Origin: Firm-04 sp045591925
GTDB lineage: Bacteria; Bacillota; Clostridia; Oscillospirales; Ruminococcaceae
Assembly: GCA_045591925.1 (NCBI GenBank)
Contig: JAZNTW010000096.1
Span: 62,001 to 126,000, forward strand
Direction of reading: 5' to 3'
Length of the DNA: 64,000 bases
Each line of letters opens with the position of its first letter. Position 1 is the first letter of the stretch. Both the position numbers and the translations under genes were made by a program. Below are positions 45,028 to 54,716 of the stretch, piece by piece. The notes under the pieces are model-generated. The model ran no database searches, was not told the DNA's origin, and saw only the letters and a program-made list of their open reading frames with translations.

Positions 45028-46182
45028 TCAGTTCTCATCATCCCGTAATTCACCGTAAACCTGATATAGCTTATCCGCTGCTGCCTCCCAACTCATTTCC
45101 TTTGCACGGCAAAATCCGCGCGCAATCAGCATATTGCGCAGATTTTCACGCGTCAATAGCAGCTCCATGCCTCTTGCAATCGCCTTGATTTTCATTGGAT
45201 TACAAAGCAGTGCCGCATTTCCAACCGCTTCCGGCAAGGATGCTGCATTGGAGGTCAGCACAGGGCATCCGCACGCCATTGCTTCAAGCGGCGGCATTCC
45301 AAAGCCTTCGTAAAGCGACGGAAAGACAAATGCCAATGCACCGGAATACACCGCCGACATATGCTCCGGCGGAATATAAGACGGAAATATAATATGACCG
45401 CGCACATCCGGCGCAGCAGCAGCCTGAAAAATCTTCTCGTACTGCCAGCCCTTGCCGCCTGCAAGCACCAGCTCCGGCGCATCCGGATACTTTGTGCGCA
45501 GCAGCGCATAAGCACGAATGAGCCGCACCAGATTCTTTCGCGGCTCTAATGTTCCAAGATACAAAAAATAACGCTTCGGCAGATGATGAATCTCACGTGC
45601 CTTTTCAATTTCCTGCGCAGACGCCGGCGAAAACCGCGTACAGTCCACGCCGCATGGCACAACACGAATCTTTTCCGCCATATCCGGATAATATTTGATG
45701 ATCTCCGTGCGCGAAAATTCACTATCTGTTACAATCCGGTCGGCACGCTGCATAGAACGCTTCAACCCAATCCGCAACAAAACACGAGTGCGCGTGTGCA
45801 TGGTTTCCGGATAAGCATGGAGCACCATGTCATGCACAGTCGCAACCGTTTTTCCATGGACAAACGGCGGTACGATATAATTGAAAAAATGCGTCAGATC
45901 TGCCCATGCGCCATGGAACGCGCGATACGGCAGCGGCACAAAATTCGTCATCATACGATAGACAAGCGGAGAAAACCGCGCCGGATGCAGCGCAGTATCC
46001 GCATGAACAAACTGCTGCATACGCCGAACCTTTTCTTCCGGCGAACGCAGCGTAAAATATTCAAACCGATAGCGATTTTCCGGATGCAGCCGCATCAGCG
46101 CATCCGTCAGATTTGCTTCGCACCAGCCCACGCCGGAGATATTGTCTCCGATCAGCGGACTTGCGTCAAATGCAATATTCAT
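45028..46182 (-). CDS. Glycosyltransferase family 4, mannosyl/rhamnosyltransferase-like
   Basis: 384 aa. MNIAFDASPL start, then KRYFLYLGTLEPRKNLVRLI and FPSLYEGFGMPPLEAMACG (E-x7-E donor site), the subclass often using GDP-mannose or GDP-rhamnose. GGAGG is ten bases before the ATG. It and the preceding GT4 are next to gmd and the rmd-like gene, supporting a GDP-D-rhamnose or GDP-mannose donor. Confidence 0.92.
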   Translation of the reverse strand: MNIAFDASPLIGDNISGVGWCEANLTDALMRLHPENRYRFEYFTLRSPEEKVRRMQQFVHADTALHPARFSPLVYRMMTNFVPLPYRAFHGAWADLTHFFNYIVPPFVHGKTVATVHDMVLHAYPETMHTRTRVLLRIGLKRSMQRADRIVTDSEFSRTEIIKYYPDMAEKIRVVPCGVDCTRFSPASAQEIEKAREIHHLPKRYFLYLGTLEPRKNLVRLIRAYALLRTKYPDAPELVLAGGKGWQYEKIFQAAAAPDVRGHIIFPSYIPPEHMSAVYSGALAFVFPSLYEGFGMPPLEAMACGCPVLTSNAASLPEAVGNAALLCNPMKIKAIARGMELLLTRENLRNMLIARGFCRAKEMSWEAAADKLYQVYGELRDDEN

Positions 46183-46212
46183 GTTTCATATGCCTCCGGA
46201 AAAATGCGGCTC

Positions 46213-47235
46213 TCAGATGCCAAGCTCCTGCTTGACCAGCGCAAGATCATGCTGCGCCATCCGCGTTACCAATTCATCAAAGGAGACTTCACGCTTCCAG
46301 CCAAGCTGCGTTTCTGCCTTGGATGGATCGCCAAGCAGCAATTCGACCTCTGCCGGACGATAGAATTTCGGATTGATTCTGACAACAACCTGACCGTTTT
46401 CCTTGTTGATGCCGACCGTATCAACACCCTCGCCCTGCCATGCAAGCTCCATGCCGACCGCACGGAATGCACATTCCGCAAACTCACGCACCGAGCGTGT
46501 TTCGCCGGTTGCTACGACATAATCATCCGGTGTCTCCTGCTGCAGCATCAGCCACATTGCGCGGACATAATCCTGCGAATGTCCCCAGTCGCGTTTTGCG
46601 TCCAAATTGCCAAGCTCAACGGTCTGCTGTACACCAAGCCGGATTCTTGCTGCGGCATCGGTAATCTTGCGCGTCACGAATTCCTTTCCGCGGCGCTCCG
46701 ACTCATGATTGAACAAAATGCCGGAACAGGCATACATCCCGAAGCTCTCGCGGTAATTTTTCGTAATCCAGTGACCATAGAGCTTTGCAACGCCATATGG
46801 ACTGCGCGGATAAAACGGCGTTGTCTCGCACTGCGGAATCTCCTGCACCTTACCAAACATTTCCGAGGTCGAGGCTTGGTAGAACCGGCATTCCGGCCTG
46901 ACGATTCGGATCGCTTCCAGCAGATTCGTTACACCAAGCGCGTCAATCTCTGCTGTTGCAATCGGCTGCTCCCAGCTTGTCGCAACAAAGCTCTGTGCTG
47001 CCAGATTATAGACCTCATCTGCCTGCGAAATCCGCATTGCCGAGATCAGGGAAACCAGATCGGTCATATCCGCATAGATCAGATGAATCCGGTCTTTCAG
47101 GTGTGCAATATTGCCATAATCCACAACACTCTTGCGCCGCCAGATACCGTAAACCTCATAGCCCTTTTCAAGCAGCAGCTCGGCAAGATACGAACCGTCC
47201 TGACCGGTAATACCGGTAATCAATGCGTGTTTCAT
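46213..47235 (-). CDS. gmd: GDP-mannose 4,6-dehydratase
   Basis: 340 aa. GITGQDGSYL (~7-16) binds NADP; the catalytic region STSEMFGKV and YGVAKLYGHW (YxxxK) and SERRGKEFVTRK all match Gmd. It converts GDP-D-mannose to GDP-4-keto-6-deoxymannose. The ManC gene in the same operon provides its substrate and the Rmd-like gene uses its product. GGGAG precedes the ATG. Confidence 0.96.
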   Translation of the reverse strand: MKHALITGITGQDGSYLAELLLEKGYEVYGIWRRKSVVDYGNIAHLKDRIHLIYADMTDLVSLISAMRISQADEVYNLAAQSFVATSWEQPIATAEIDALGVTNLLEAIRIVRPECRFYQASTSEMFGKVQEIPQCETTPFYPRSPYGVAKLYGHWITKNYRESFGMYACSGILFNHESERRGKEFVTRKITDAAARIRLGVQQTVELGNLDAKRDWGHSQDYVRAMWLMLQQETPDDYVVATGETRSVREFAECAFRAVGMELAWQGEGVDTVGINKENGQVVVRINPKFYRPAEVELLLGDPSKAETQLGWKREVSFDELVTRMAQHDLALVKQELGI

Positions 47236-47256
47236 GTGATATAAAAACTCCCTTTC

Positions 47257-47940
47257 TCAGATCGAACGCTCCGGCTTTATCTGCGCTTCGGGTAAATATT
47301 CGCGCAGAAATGCAAGCACATCGTGAAAATCCGCAACTGAAACATAATACAAATGACGGCGTTTTTTCATGTCCCAAAGACAGAGTAGGTCAAATTGCTC
47401 CGTATCCGGATTCGGATGCTGCTTCTGATAGCTGCGATCTTTCGCAGACACACCAAGTGTCTTTGCCGCCGATACGCTGCGCGTGCCGAACAGCACCTTG
47501 AAAAATCCGGCACCATGCAGCATCACGCGCTGCACCGTCGTGATTTTATCCAGCGACAAATAGCTCTGCACCTTTTCGGGACAGACGATGTATTCTTCCG
47601 TGATAATCAGCTGATGCTTGCGATAGGGCGGCGTATGCCAGATTGCAAACGTACCGCCCGCGCGAATACATCCTGCAAGCGCTATCGCACTGCCGAATTG
47701 CTTGATCAGCGGATGCTTTTCAATAAAGATCGCCCTGAACAATGCAATCAGGAAGAAAACAAGTGCCGCAGCAGTCAGCACTGCCAATATAATTGTAACA
47801 GCGTCCTTTACATCCCGTAACATCGCAGAAGCGCACATTCCGGCTGCCAGTATCAGCAGCAGAAGAAATTTTCGAAGGGCTGCGCGTCCGTAATCCCTGC
47901 GCATCTGTTCCACAATCAGATCTCCGGTAAGCTCCACCAT
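47257..47940 (-). CDS. Two-helix membrane protein with PH-like domain
   Basis: 227 aa. Two membrane helices (~24-40, ~47-70), then a soluble domain with HQLIITEEYIVCPEKVQSYL and LDKITTVQRVML, which has the strand pattern of bacterial PH (YdbS/YdbT-type) domains. A Lys/Arg-rich loop and LYYVSVADFHDVLAFLREYL close the protein. It sits inside the polysaccharide operon between gmd and manC with GGAGG upstream. Function unknown. Confidence 0.6.
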   Translation of the reverse strand: MVELTGDLIVEQMRRDYGRAALRKFLLLLILAAGMCASAMLRDVKDAVTIILAVLTAAALVFFLIALFRAIFIEKHPLIKQFGSAIALAGCIRAGGTFAIWHTPPYRKHQLIITEEYIVCPEKVQSYLSLDKITTVQRVMLHGAGFFKVLFGTRSVSAAKTLGVSAKDRSYQKQHPNPDTEQFDLLCLWDMKKRRHLYYVSVADFHDVLAFLREYLPEAQIKPERSI

Positions 47941-47973
47941 AGCCGTTACCTCCGTTTTATTTTCCGCCGAACA

Positions 47974-49062
47974 TCAAAGCAGGTCGCCCCTGCCCTGTTC
48001 GCGCAGTATTTCCGTTATTTTTTTAATATTCTGTGCAGCATCCATATCACAGACAAGCAATGCGTCTGCTGTATCCACAACCACGATATTTTCCAATCCG
48101 ACAGCCGCAATCAGCTTTTCTTTTCCGGAAAATACGCAGTTTTTCGTACCGATCGTAATAATATCACCGTCACGGTAATTGCCGTTTGTATCTGTTTTTG
48201 CAACGCGCTTCAGTGCCGGCCAGCTCCCGACATCATCCCAGCCAAAGCTGCCCGGTATTGTACAGAGATGCGCTGCGTGCTCCAGAATGCCAAAGTCAAC
48301 CGAAATCGAGGGCATATCCGGAAATCGCTTTTGCAGCACCGCATCAAAATCCGACGTATCACAAGCAGACTGTATCTCCATCGCAATCGCATACGCCTCC
48401 GGAAGATGCTGTTCAACCGCCGCAAGAAAGACATCTGTTTTCCAGACAAACATTCCGCTGTTCCAGAGATAGCTGCCGGAATTCACGTAGCTACGTGCTG
48501 TTTCGATATCCGGCTTTTCCTTGAAGCTGTCCACCCGATAGACGCCGCGCGGCAGATTTTCTGCACGTGAAAACGCAATATATCCGTATCCTGTCTCCGG
48601 ATAGGTCGGTGTAATGCCGATTGTCACCAAGGAATCCGTTTCCTCGGCAGCTGCGGCAGCACGGCAAAGTACATCGGAACAAATATCCTCATGCCGAATC
48701 AGATGGTCTGCCGGCAATACAATCATCGTCGCATTTCCGCAGCGTTTGGATATCACCGCCGCTGCCAGCGCAAGACATGGTGCCGTATTGCGCGGCGCCG
48801 GCTCAGCAAGCAGGTTATCGGCAGGAATTTCCGGAAGCTGCTCGCGTACAAGCTGCATATACTCTGCATTTGTGACGATATAAATATGCTCCATGGCAAC
48901 CAGACCGCTGATACGCTTGACCGTTTTTTGCAGCATCGTCTCGCCGTCATCGGTCAGCGACAAGAACTGCTTCGGACAGCGCATTCTGCTTTTCGGCCAA
49001 AAGCGTTCGCCCTTGCCGCCTGCCATGATCACCGCAGTCAGAACTTGATTGTGATTTTGCAT
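47974..49062 (-). CDS. manC: Mannose-1-phosphate guanylyltransferase
   Basis: 362 aa. The nucleotidyltransferase signature VIMAGGKGERFWPKSR (~12-27), PKQFL, and later ETGYGYIAF and VDSFKEKPD are as in ManC. It is the short form without a phosphomannose isomerase domain. It makes GDP-mannose for gmd. AAGGAG is upstream of the ATG; only 6 bp separate it from the sugar phosphotransferase gene. Confidence 0.96.
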   Translation of the reverse strand: MQNHNQVLTAVIMAGGKGERFWPKSRMRCPKQFLSLTDDGETMLQKTVKRISGLVAMEHIYIVTNAEYMQLVREQLPEIPADNLLAEPAPRNTAPCLALAAAVISKRCGNATMIVLPADHLIRHEDICSDVLCRAAAAAEETDSLVTIGITPTYPETGYGYIAFSRAENLPRGVYRVDSFKEKPDIETARSYVNSGSYLWNSGMFVWKTDVFLAAVEQHLPEAYAIAMEIQSACDTSDFDAVLQKRFPDMPSISVDFGILEHAAHLCTIPGSFGWDDVGSWPALKRVAKTDTNGNYRDGDIITIGTKNCVFSGKEKLIAAVGLENIVVVDTADALLVCDMDAAQNIKKITEILREQGRGDLL

Positions 49063-49068
49063 ATCGTG

Positions 49069-50430
49069 TTACTCCTTCTTACGATCCGAACGAGAAGCCG
49101 AAAACTCCTCTGCATTGGTTTCCGGTGGAAACAGTGCGGTTTTCAGCGTCAGCAGAAGAATCTGAATATCCAGCAGCAGCGAATACTGTTCAATATACAT
49201 CAAATCCATTTTCAGTTTATCAATCGGCTCCGTATCATAGGTTCCGATGACCTGTGCATAACCGGTCAAGCCGGCTTTTACTTGCAGCCGATACGAAAAT
49301 TCCGGATGCTTTTTCGCATATACCTCTGCAAGCTCCGGACGTTCCGGACGCGGCCCGACCAAAGACATTTCTCCGCGCAAAATATTCAAAAGCTGCGGCA
49401 GCTCATCGAGTCGGAATCTGCGCAGAATATTGCCGGTTTTTGTAATCCGCGTATCATTGTCGGAAGCCAGAACCGGTTTTCCATCCGCTTCGGCATCGGG
49501 AATCATGCTACGGAATTTCAGCATTTCAAATTCCTTGCCGTCTCTTGTCAGACGGCGCTGACGGTAAAAGACAGGGCCGCCGTCCTCCAGCCGAATCGCC
49601 GCCGCACACACCAGCATCACCGGCGCAAACAACAGCATCAGCAATCCTGCAATCAATAAATCAAAACAGCGCTTGAGAAATCGCTGTTCAGGCGATAAAC
49701 CCTCATTGCGGCAGAGAATCAAGGGGGTATCGAACATTCGCAGCTCATCGCCGCCGCGCATCAGAATATCCGAGATTTTCGGCGCGATATATGCACGCAG
49801 ACGATGTCCGCAGCAGTATTTCAGCAAATCGTTTCGCAATTCGGCAGGCACATCGCATAAAATCACGCCGTCAAAATCACAGAGCAGCTTGGTAATTTCC
49901 CGCAGCCCTGCCGCACAGCTGATGCTCTCACAGATCATGTATTTATCCACGCGCGTACTCATCTTCATGACAAGCTCTGCTGCCTTGGAGGAACCGTAGA
50001 CGATCACCAGCTTCCGCGGTGGAAACAATCGGAAATACAGAACACTGACAAGCAATTCCCATCCGAAGATCGCCACATAATCAAGCCCTGTCAGCAGCAG
50101 GATTGGTGCCAGCTGCATGAAATGCCGTCCGATTACGCTGATTTGAAAATAGGTGATGCAATTCACGATCGTGATACCGATAAGCTGATAATAAATCAGG
50201 TCGCTTCGTTTGAGATAACCGAATCTGATACAGCGATATGCCTTGAATACCAGCACGGTCAGCACCAGATAAATCCAAACAACAACCCAGTTGCCGCGCC
50301 GGAAAAACGGTGCAATAATCGCATCCGCATAATAATACTCCCAGATCAGTGCGAATAAAAATGTCAGAAGTCCGAGCAGCAAAATTCCAAAGCCGGTTGA
50401 AAACAAATGCCGATATTTTCTGTGTTTCAT
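49069..50430 (-). CDS. Undecaprenyl-phosphate sugar phosphotransferase (initiating enzyme)
   Basis: 453 aa. Four or five N-terminal membrane helices and a nucleotide-binding-like central domain are followed by the bacterial sugar transferase domain: KRCFDLLIAGLLMLLFAP, DGGPVFYRQRRL, EMLKFRSM and LPQLLNILRGEMSLVGPRP. Enzymes of this type (WbaP/CpsE-like) place the first sugar phosphate on undecaprenyl phosphate. It is probably the first gene of the polysaccharide operon. GGAG precedes the ATG at 50430. Confidence 0.94.
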   Translation of the reverse strand: MKHRKYRHLFSTGFGILLLGLLTFLFALIWEYYYADAIIAPFFRRGNWVVVWIYLVLTVLVFKAYRCIRFGYLKRSDLIYYQLIGITIVNCITYFQISVIGRHFMQLAPILLLTGLDYVAIFGWELLVSVLYFRLFPPRKLVIVYGSSKAAELVMKMSTRVDKYMICESISCAAGLREITKLLCDFDGVILCDVPAELRNDLLKYCCGHRLRAYIAPKISDILMRGGDELRMFDTPLILCRNEGLSPEQRFLKRCFDLLIAGLLMLLFAPVMLVCAAAIRLEDGGPVFYRQRRLTRDGKEFEMLKFRSMIPDAEADGKPVLASDNDTRITKTGNILRRFRLDELPQLLNILRGEMSLVGPRPERPELAEVYAKKHPEFSYRLQVKAGLTGYAQVIGTYDTEPIDKLKMDLMYIEQYSLLLDIQILLLTLKTALFPPETNAEEFSASRSDRKKE

Positions 50431-50565
50431 TGGTCATGCTCCTTCCGGCAGACCTTGCCTGTCGGTCACTTTTGTTCTGCCTGTAACCATACTGCATAGA
50501 AATTATTTCCGATTTCGCAGAAAAAATACAGACTCAAATCATGCTTGCACAGTGTATATTGTCTA

Positions 50566-51402
50566 CTATTGCAGATTTCTGTCGGATCGCCGTGCCGAGG
50601 TAATCACGGAAATCTCCGGTGGATTGAACAGCCGCAGCTTACCCAGACCGCCGCTGACAATCAGCTCGGATTCCCCAAGCCGGAATTTTCCCTTGTCATA
50701 TTTCGGGAAAAATCTGCGCTCCGGTGAAAGCAGACCGCCGAGCAGCGGCAGCCGTACCGCACCGCCATGCACATGACCGGAAAGCGTCAGCGCCGCACCC
50801 CATTCCGCATACGCCGGAAAGCACAGCGGATTGTGTGCAAGCAGCAGCGTTTTATCGGGACAAGCGCCAAATTTCAGCCGCATCGTTCTGCGTGTGCAGT
50901 CCTTTGCGCCGCGAAAACCGAAGTAACCGCCGCCGCGATAATATTCCGCTGAGAGTGCCAGACCGGCAATCCGGATATCACCTATCCGAATCATCTCATT
51001 TTTCAGATATCTTGCACCGCTTCGGCGTATCGCATCCCGCATTACAGCATATCTGACATTCGGAAGATCCGCTTCATGATTTCCCTCGGAAACAATCACC
51101 GGTGCAATCGCGCACAGTGCGGAAAGTAGCTGTTCGGTTTCCGTAAAATCCGTTACTGTCCGGGAAACAAGATCGCCCGTAATTACGATATATTCCGGCT
51201 TACAGGCAGCAACCTTGCTGAGCAGCCGCTTTTGCCCTGCACCGAACCGCCGCTTATGCAGATCAGAAATATGAACCAGCCTCGGCAGACCTTGCAATGC
51301 CGTGGTATAATGACGAACGCGGAGCATCGCCGTATTTTCAAAGACCGCCCAGCCTGTCAGCAAACCGATTGCCGCGCCAAGCCATGTCCAAAGTTTCTTC
51401 AT
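50566..51402 (-). CDS. Membrane-anchored metallophosphoesterase
   Basis: 278 aa. One N-terminal membrane helix, then calcineurin-type metal motifs: VHISDLHKRRFG (D-x-H), ITGDLVSR (GD), EGNHEAD (GNHE), and SGHVHGGAVRLP (GHxH). It is similar to YkuE-like phosphoesterases that act at the membrane. The ribosome site GAGGAGG overlaps the gap after the activase gene (28 bp), so the two are likely cotranscribed. Substrate unknown. Confidence 0.88.
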   Translation of the reverse strand: MKKLWTWLGAAIGLLTGWAVFENTAMLRVRHYTTALQGLPRLVHISDLHKRRFGAGQKRLLSKVAACKPEYIVITGDLVSRTVTDFTETEQLLSALCAIAPVIVSEGNHEADLPNVRYAVMRDAIRRSGARYLKNEMIRIGDIRIAGLALSAEYYRGGGYFGFRGAKDCTRRTMRLKFGACPDKTLLLAHNPLCFPAYAEWGAALTLSGHVHGGAVRLPLLGGLLSPERRFFPKYDKGKFRLGESELIVSGGLGKLRLFNPPEISVITSARRSDRNLQ

Positions 51403-51430
51403 GCGTCCTCCTCAGACGTAAATGATGGGT

Positions 51431-54424
51431 TTATACCTGAACGGGTACGCGCTTCACTGTTTTCACAGCGGATGGCTTCTTTTCCTGCTCCGGATGCTCC
51501 TCCATTGCCGCAACCAGTGAACGCAGACGAATCTTCGCCGCACCGAGATTGTTGATCTCGTCAATTTTGAGCTGTGTATAGAGCTTGCCGCCCTTTTCGA
51601 GGATCGTGCGCACCTCGTCCGTTGTCACAGCGTCAATGCCGCATCCGAATGAAACAAGCTGCACAAGCTGCATATCCGGCTGTGTCGTCACAAATTTTGC
51701 CGCACGATAAAGCCGCGAATGATATGTCCACTGATTCAGCACACTCAGCTTTCCATTCATCGCAAGCGAAGCGACGGAATCCTCGCTGACCACCGCCATA
51801 CCCAGACTGGTAATCAGCTTATGAATGCCGTGATTGATTTCCTTGTCAATATGATACGGTCTGCCGGCAAGCACAATGATTTTTCTGCCGGACGCTCTTG
51901 CCTCCGAAATCACGCGCTGTGCTTCCTTTGCCGTCTGCATCCGATACTGCGTCTGCGCTGCATATGCCGCTTTCAACGCAGATTTCAGTGTTTCGGAGGG
52001 AATGCGCCATGCAGCCAGTGCTTTTCGCAAGGAAAGAAATACACCCTTTTGCCGATTGAGATCCATATACGGCGTAATGAAATTGGTATTTGTCAGCTTG
52101 CTGTTATTGGCACGCAGAAGCTCCGGATAATACGCGACAACCGGACAATTATAGTGATTGTCGCTGCTGCCCTCATCGAAATTATAGCTCATGCAGGGCC
52201 AGAAAATGAAATCGACACCCTGCTCCAGCAAATCCTCAATATGACCATGCGCAATCTTTGCCGGATAGCAAACCGTATCCGAGGGAATCGTATGCTGTCC
52301 TTTGTAATAGATGTCGCGATCGCTTTCGTGCGAGAGCTTCACCGCAAAGCCCAGCTTCGTAAACAGCTCCGTCCAGAACGGCATCTGCTCATAATAACTC
52401 AGCGCCAGCGGCAGTCCAACCGTTCCGCGCGGCTTGCCGAATACCGGTCTTCTCTCCTGATTGAGAATCAGCTGATATTTGTAATCATACAACGACGGGA
52501 TTTCTTCGGTTTGTTTTTTTCCGGCACCCTTTTCGCAGCGGTTGCCGGAGATGTATTTGCCGCCATCCGGGAACATCACAATATTCAATGCACAATGTGC
52601 CGTACAGCCGCCGCACTTTGCATTTCTGGTCTTGTAACTGAAATCCGCGAGCTTTTCTGCTGTAATGGTTTTGGTTTCGGCAGGCATATGCTCTTTTGCG
52701 TAGAGTGCCGCACCAAACGCACCCATCAGACCGGAAATCGCCGGACGAATCACATCCCTGCCAAGCTCCATTTCAAACGAGCGAAGCACCGCGTCATTGA
52801 GAAACGTACCGCCCTGCACAACAATATTTTTACCAAGCTCATCCACGGATTTTGCGCGAATGACCTTATAAACCGCATTCTTGATAATGGACGAGGAAAG
52901 ACCTGCGGAAATATCCTCGACCGTCGCGCCGTCCTTCTGCGCCTGCTTAACCGAGCTGTTCATGAACACGGTGCAGCGCGAGCCAAGATCAACCGGATGC
53001 TCTGCAAACAAGCCAAGCTGCGAAAAATCCGCAATATCATAGCCGAGTGCCTGTGCAAAGCTCTGGATGAACGAACCGCAGCCGGAGGAACAGGCTTCAT
53101 TCAGCATAATGCTGTCAATGCTGTGGTTGCGAATCTTAAAGCATTTGATGTCCTGACCGCCGATATCCATGATAAAATCGACATCCGGACAAAAATACGA
53201 TGCAGCCTTATAGTGCGCGACCGTTTCCACAATGCCGAAATCAATGCCCAGACCGGCGCGGATAAAGTCCTCGCCATAGCCGGTCACCGCCGATGCACGA
53301 ATATGCAGCTCCGGATTCTTTTCGGCATAGATTTTTTTCAGCTGCTTGACAATTCGATCAAGAGGCTGACCGCGATTGGCTGCATAATACTGATACAGCA
53401 GATCGCCGTTTTCGGTAATCAGCACGAGCTTTGTCGTCGTGGAACCGGCGTCGATTCCAAGATACGCATTGCCGGTCACAGTACGCATATCGGCAAAAGG
53501 CAGGTCATGCGCCTTATGACGGGCAATGAACGCCTCATAGTCCTTACGGCTGCGGAACAGTGGCTCTCCGGTCACGGTATTGCCGCCGGTTTCAGCGTGT
53601 CTGAGCTTCTCCTCTGTGTCTGCAAGCGACATCGCACCAACCGATTTCGCAGCGTACATCGCACAGCCATACGCAACAAATACCGGCGCATTTTCAGGGA
53701 AAATCGCATGGTCATCGTCGAGCTTGAGCGTCCGCACAAATGCCTGCCGCAGACCCTGCAAAAATGAAAGCGGTCCGCCGAGGAACAATACCGTTCCCTC
53801 GATGGTTCTGCCCTGCGCTAAGCCGGATACGGTCTGATCGACGACCGCCTGAAAAATACTTGCAGCAACATCCTCACGCTTTGCGCCCTGATTCAACAGA
53901 GGCTGAATATCCGATTTTGCAAATACGCCGCATCGGGAAGCGATTGGATAGCGTTTCTCCGCTTTCAGCGAGATTGCATCCATTTCATCCGCAGAGATAC
54001 CGAGCAGCGTTGCCATCTGGTCAATAAACGCGCCGGTACCGCCTGCGCACGAACCGTTCATACGCTGCTCCACACCGCCGGATAAAAAGATCATTTTTGC
54101 GTCCTCGCCGCCCAATTCAATGACCACATCCGCCTGCGGATAATCCGCTTTCACTGCAAGAAACGCTGCATGAACCTCCTGCACAAACGAAATCTCTGCA
54201 CTCTGCGCAAGACCGAGTCCTGCAGAGCCGGTAATACAGATTTTGAACAATGCGTCAGGAAACTGCTTTCGGATTGCCTGAAGCTGCTCCATGACCGTTT
54301 CCCGAACGCGCGACATATGGCGTTGATAACTGTGTGTCAAAATCTGATTCTGCGTATCAATCACTACGGTCTTGACCGTTGTGGAACCGATATCAATGCC
54401 GAGTGCATACACTTTCTGACTCAC
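51431..54424 (-). CDS. 2-hydroxyacyl-CoA dehydratase activase-type ATPase (BadF/BadG) with DUF2229-like region
   Basis: 997 aa from GTG at 54424 (AAAGGAGG upstream). Two ASKHA ATPase domains: IDIGSTTVKT (~8) with SCAGGTGAFIDQM, and IDAGSTTTKLVL (~325) with NEACSSGCGSFIQ, the Cys positions that hold the bridging 4Fe-4S cluster in the activator HgdC. Then comes a Cys-rich KCGGCTAHCALNIVMFPDGG (~620) and a DUF2229-like part (PRGTVGLPLALSYYEQ to FWPCMSYNF). Many homologues are about 1,400 aa with a further dehydratase-like C-terminus; this one ends at ~997. The role of these long proteins is unsettled. Confidence 0.87.
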   Translation of the reverse strand: MSQKVYALGIDIGSTTVKTVVIDTQNQILTHSYQRHMSRVRETVMEQLQAIRKQFPDALFKICITGSAGLGLAQSAEISFVQEVHAAFLAVKADYPQADVVIELGGEDAKMIFLSGGVEQRMNGSCAGGTGAFIDQMATLLGISADEMDAISLKAEKRYPIASRCGVFAKSDIQPLLNQGAKREDVAASIFQAVVDQTVSGLAQGRTIEGTVLFLGGPLSFLQGLRQAFVRTLKLDDDHAIFPENAPVFVAYGCAMYAAKSVGAMSLADTEEKLRHAETGGNTVTGEPLFRSRKDYEAFIARHKAHDLPFADMRTVTGNAYLGIDAGSTTTKLVLITENGDLLYQYYAANRGQPLDRIVKQLKKIYAEKNPELHIRASAVTGYGEDFIRAGLGIDFGIVETVAHYKAASYFCPDVDFIMDIGGQDIKCFKIRNHSIDSIMLNEACSSGCGSFIQSFAQALGYDIADFSQLGLFAEHPVDLGSRCTVFMNSSVKQAQKDGATVEDISAGLSSSIIKNAVYKVIRAKSVDELGKNIVVQGGTFLNDAVLRSFEMELGRDVIRPAISGLMGAFGAALYAKEHMPAETKTITAEKLADFSYKTRNAKCGGCTAHCALNIVMFPDGGKYISGNRCEKGAGKKQTEEIPSLYDYKYQLILNQERRPVFGKPRGTVGLPLALSYYEQMPFWTELFTKLGFAVKLSHESDRDIYYKGQHTIPSDTVCYPAKIAHGHIEDLLEQGVDFIFWPCMSYNFDEGSSDNHYNCPVVAYYPELLRANNSKLTNTNFITPYMDLNRQKGVFLSLRKALAAWRIPSETLKSALKAAYAAQTQYRMQTAKEAQRVISEARASGRKIIVLAGRPYHIDKEINHGIHKLITSLGMAVVSEDSVASLAMNGKLSVLNQWTYHSRLYRAAKFVTTQPDMQLVQLVSFGCGIDAVTTDEVRTILEKGGKLYTQLKIDEINNLGAAKIRLRSLVAAMEEHPEQEKKPSAVKTVKRVPVQV

Positions 54425-54475
54425 TATTTTGGACCTCCTTTGTCGCCAAAGCATACTGCGACATAATACAATACT

Positions 54476-54481
54476 ATTATA
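54476..54481 (-). promoter_or_regulatory. Extended -10 promoter element upstream of the activase gene
   Basis: On the minus strand TGATATAAT, with TATAAT at 54476-54481, lies ~52 bases before the GTG start. The -35 region is a T-rich tract (54490-54504) without a good TTGACA, so recognition would rest on the TG extension. The rest of 54505-54670 shows no gene. Confidence 0.55.
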
Positions 54482-54670
54482 TCACAAAGAAAAAAAAAAA
54501 GAAACCCCCTACGGCTCTTTTTCATAATTTATTTATTTTTTCAGCATCGGTGCTATGCCGCAGCTTTCGGCAGCCAGCGCTTTGGGATTCATGTGGTTTG
54601 CTGCCAATTTTCCCCGGTCGTTCGCAGCGCATTCCGATAATTTGTTAGAATAATTTCAAATAAAATTGCT

Positions 54671-54706
54671 CGCAAAAAACCGCTGAATGCAGCGATTCAG
54701 CGGTTT
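54671..54706 (-). terminator. Terminator after the SGNH hydrolase gene
   Basis: AAACCGCTGAAT / ATTCAGCGGTTT, perfect 12-bp stem with a 6-base loop, followed on the minus strand by TTTTTTGCG. The stop of the hydrolase gene is ten bases away. Confidence 0.93.
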
Positions 54707-54716
54707 CTATATATTT

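Noticed and set aside
45583..47244. 553-aa plus-strand frame opposite glycosyltransferase and gmd genes
   Set aside because: It crosses two well-supported minus-strand genes and has biased composition.
51719..53767. 682-aa frame on the plus strand opposite the activase gene
   Set aside because: Antisense shadow rich in Arg, Cys and Ile; the minus-strand protein has clear ASKHA motifs.
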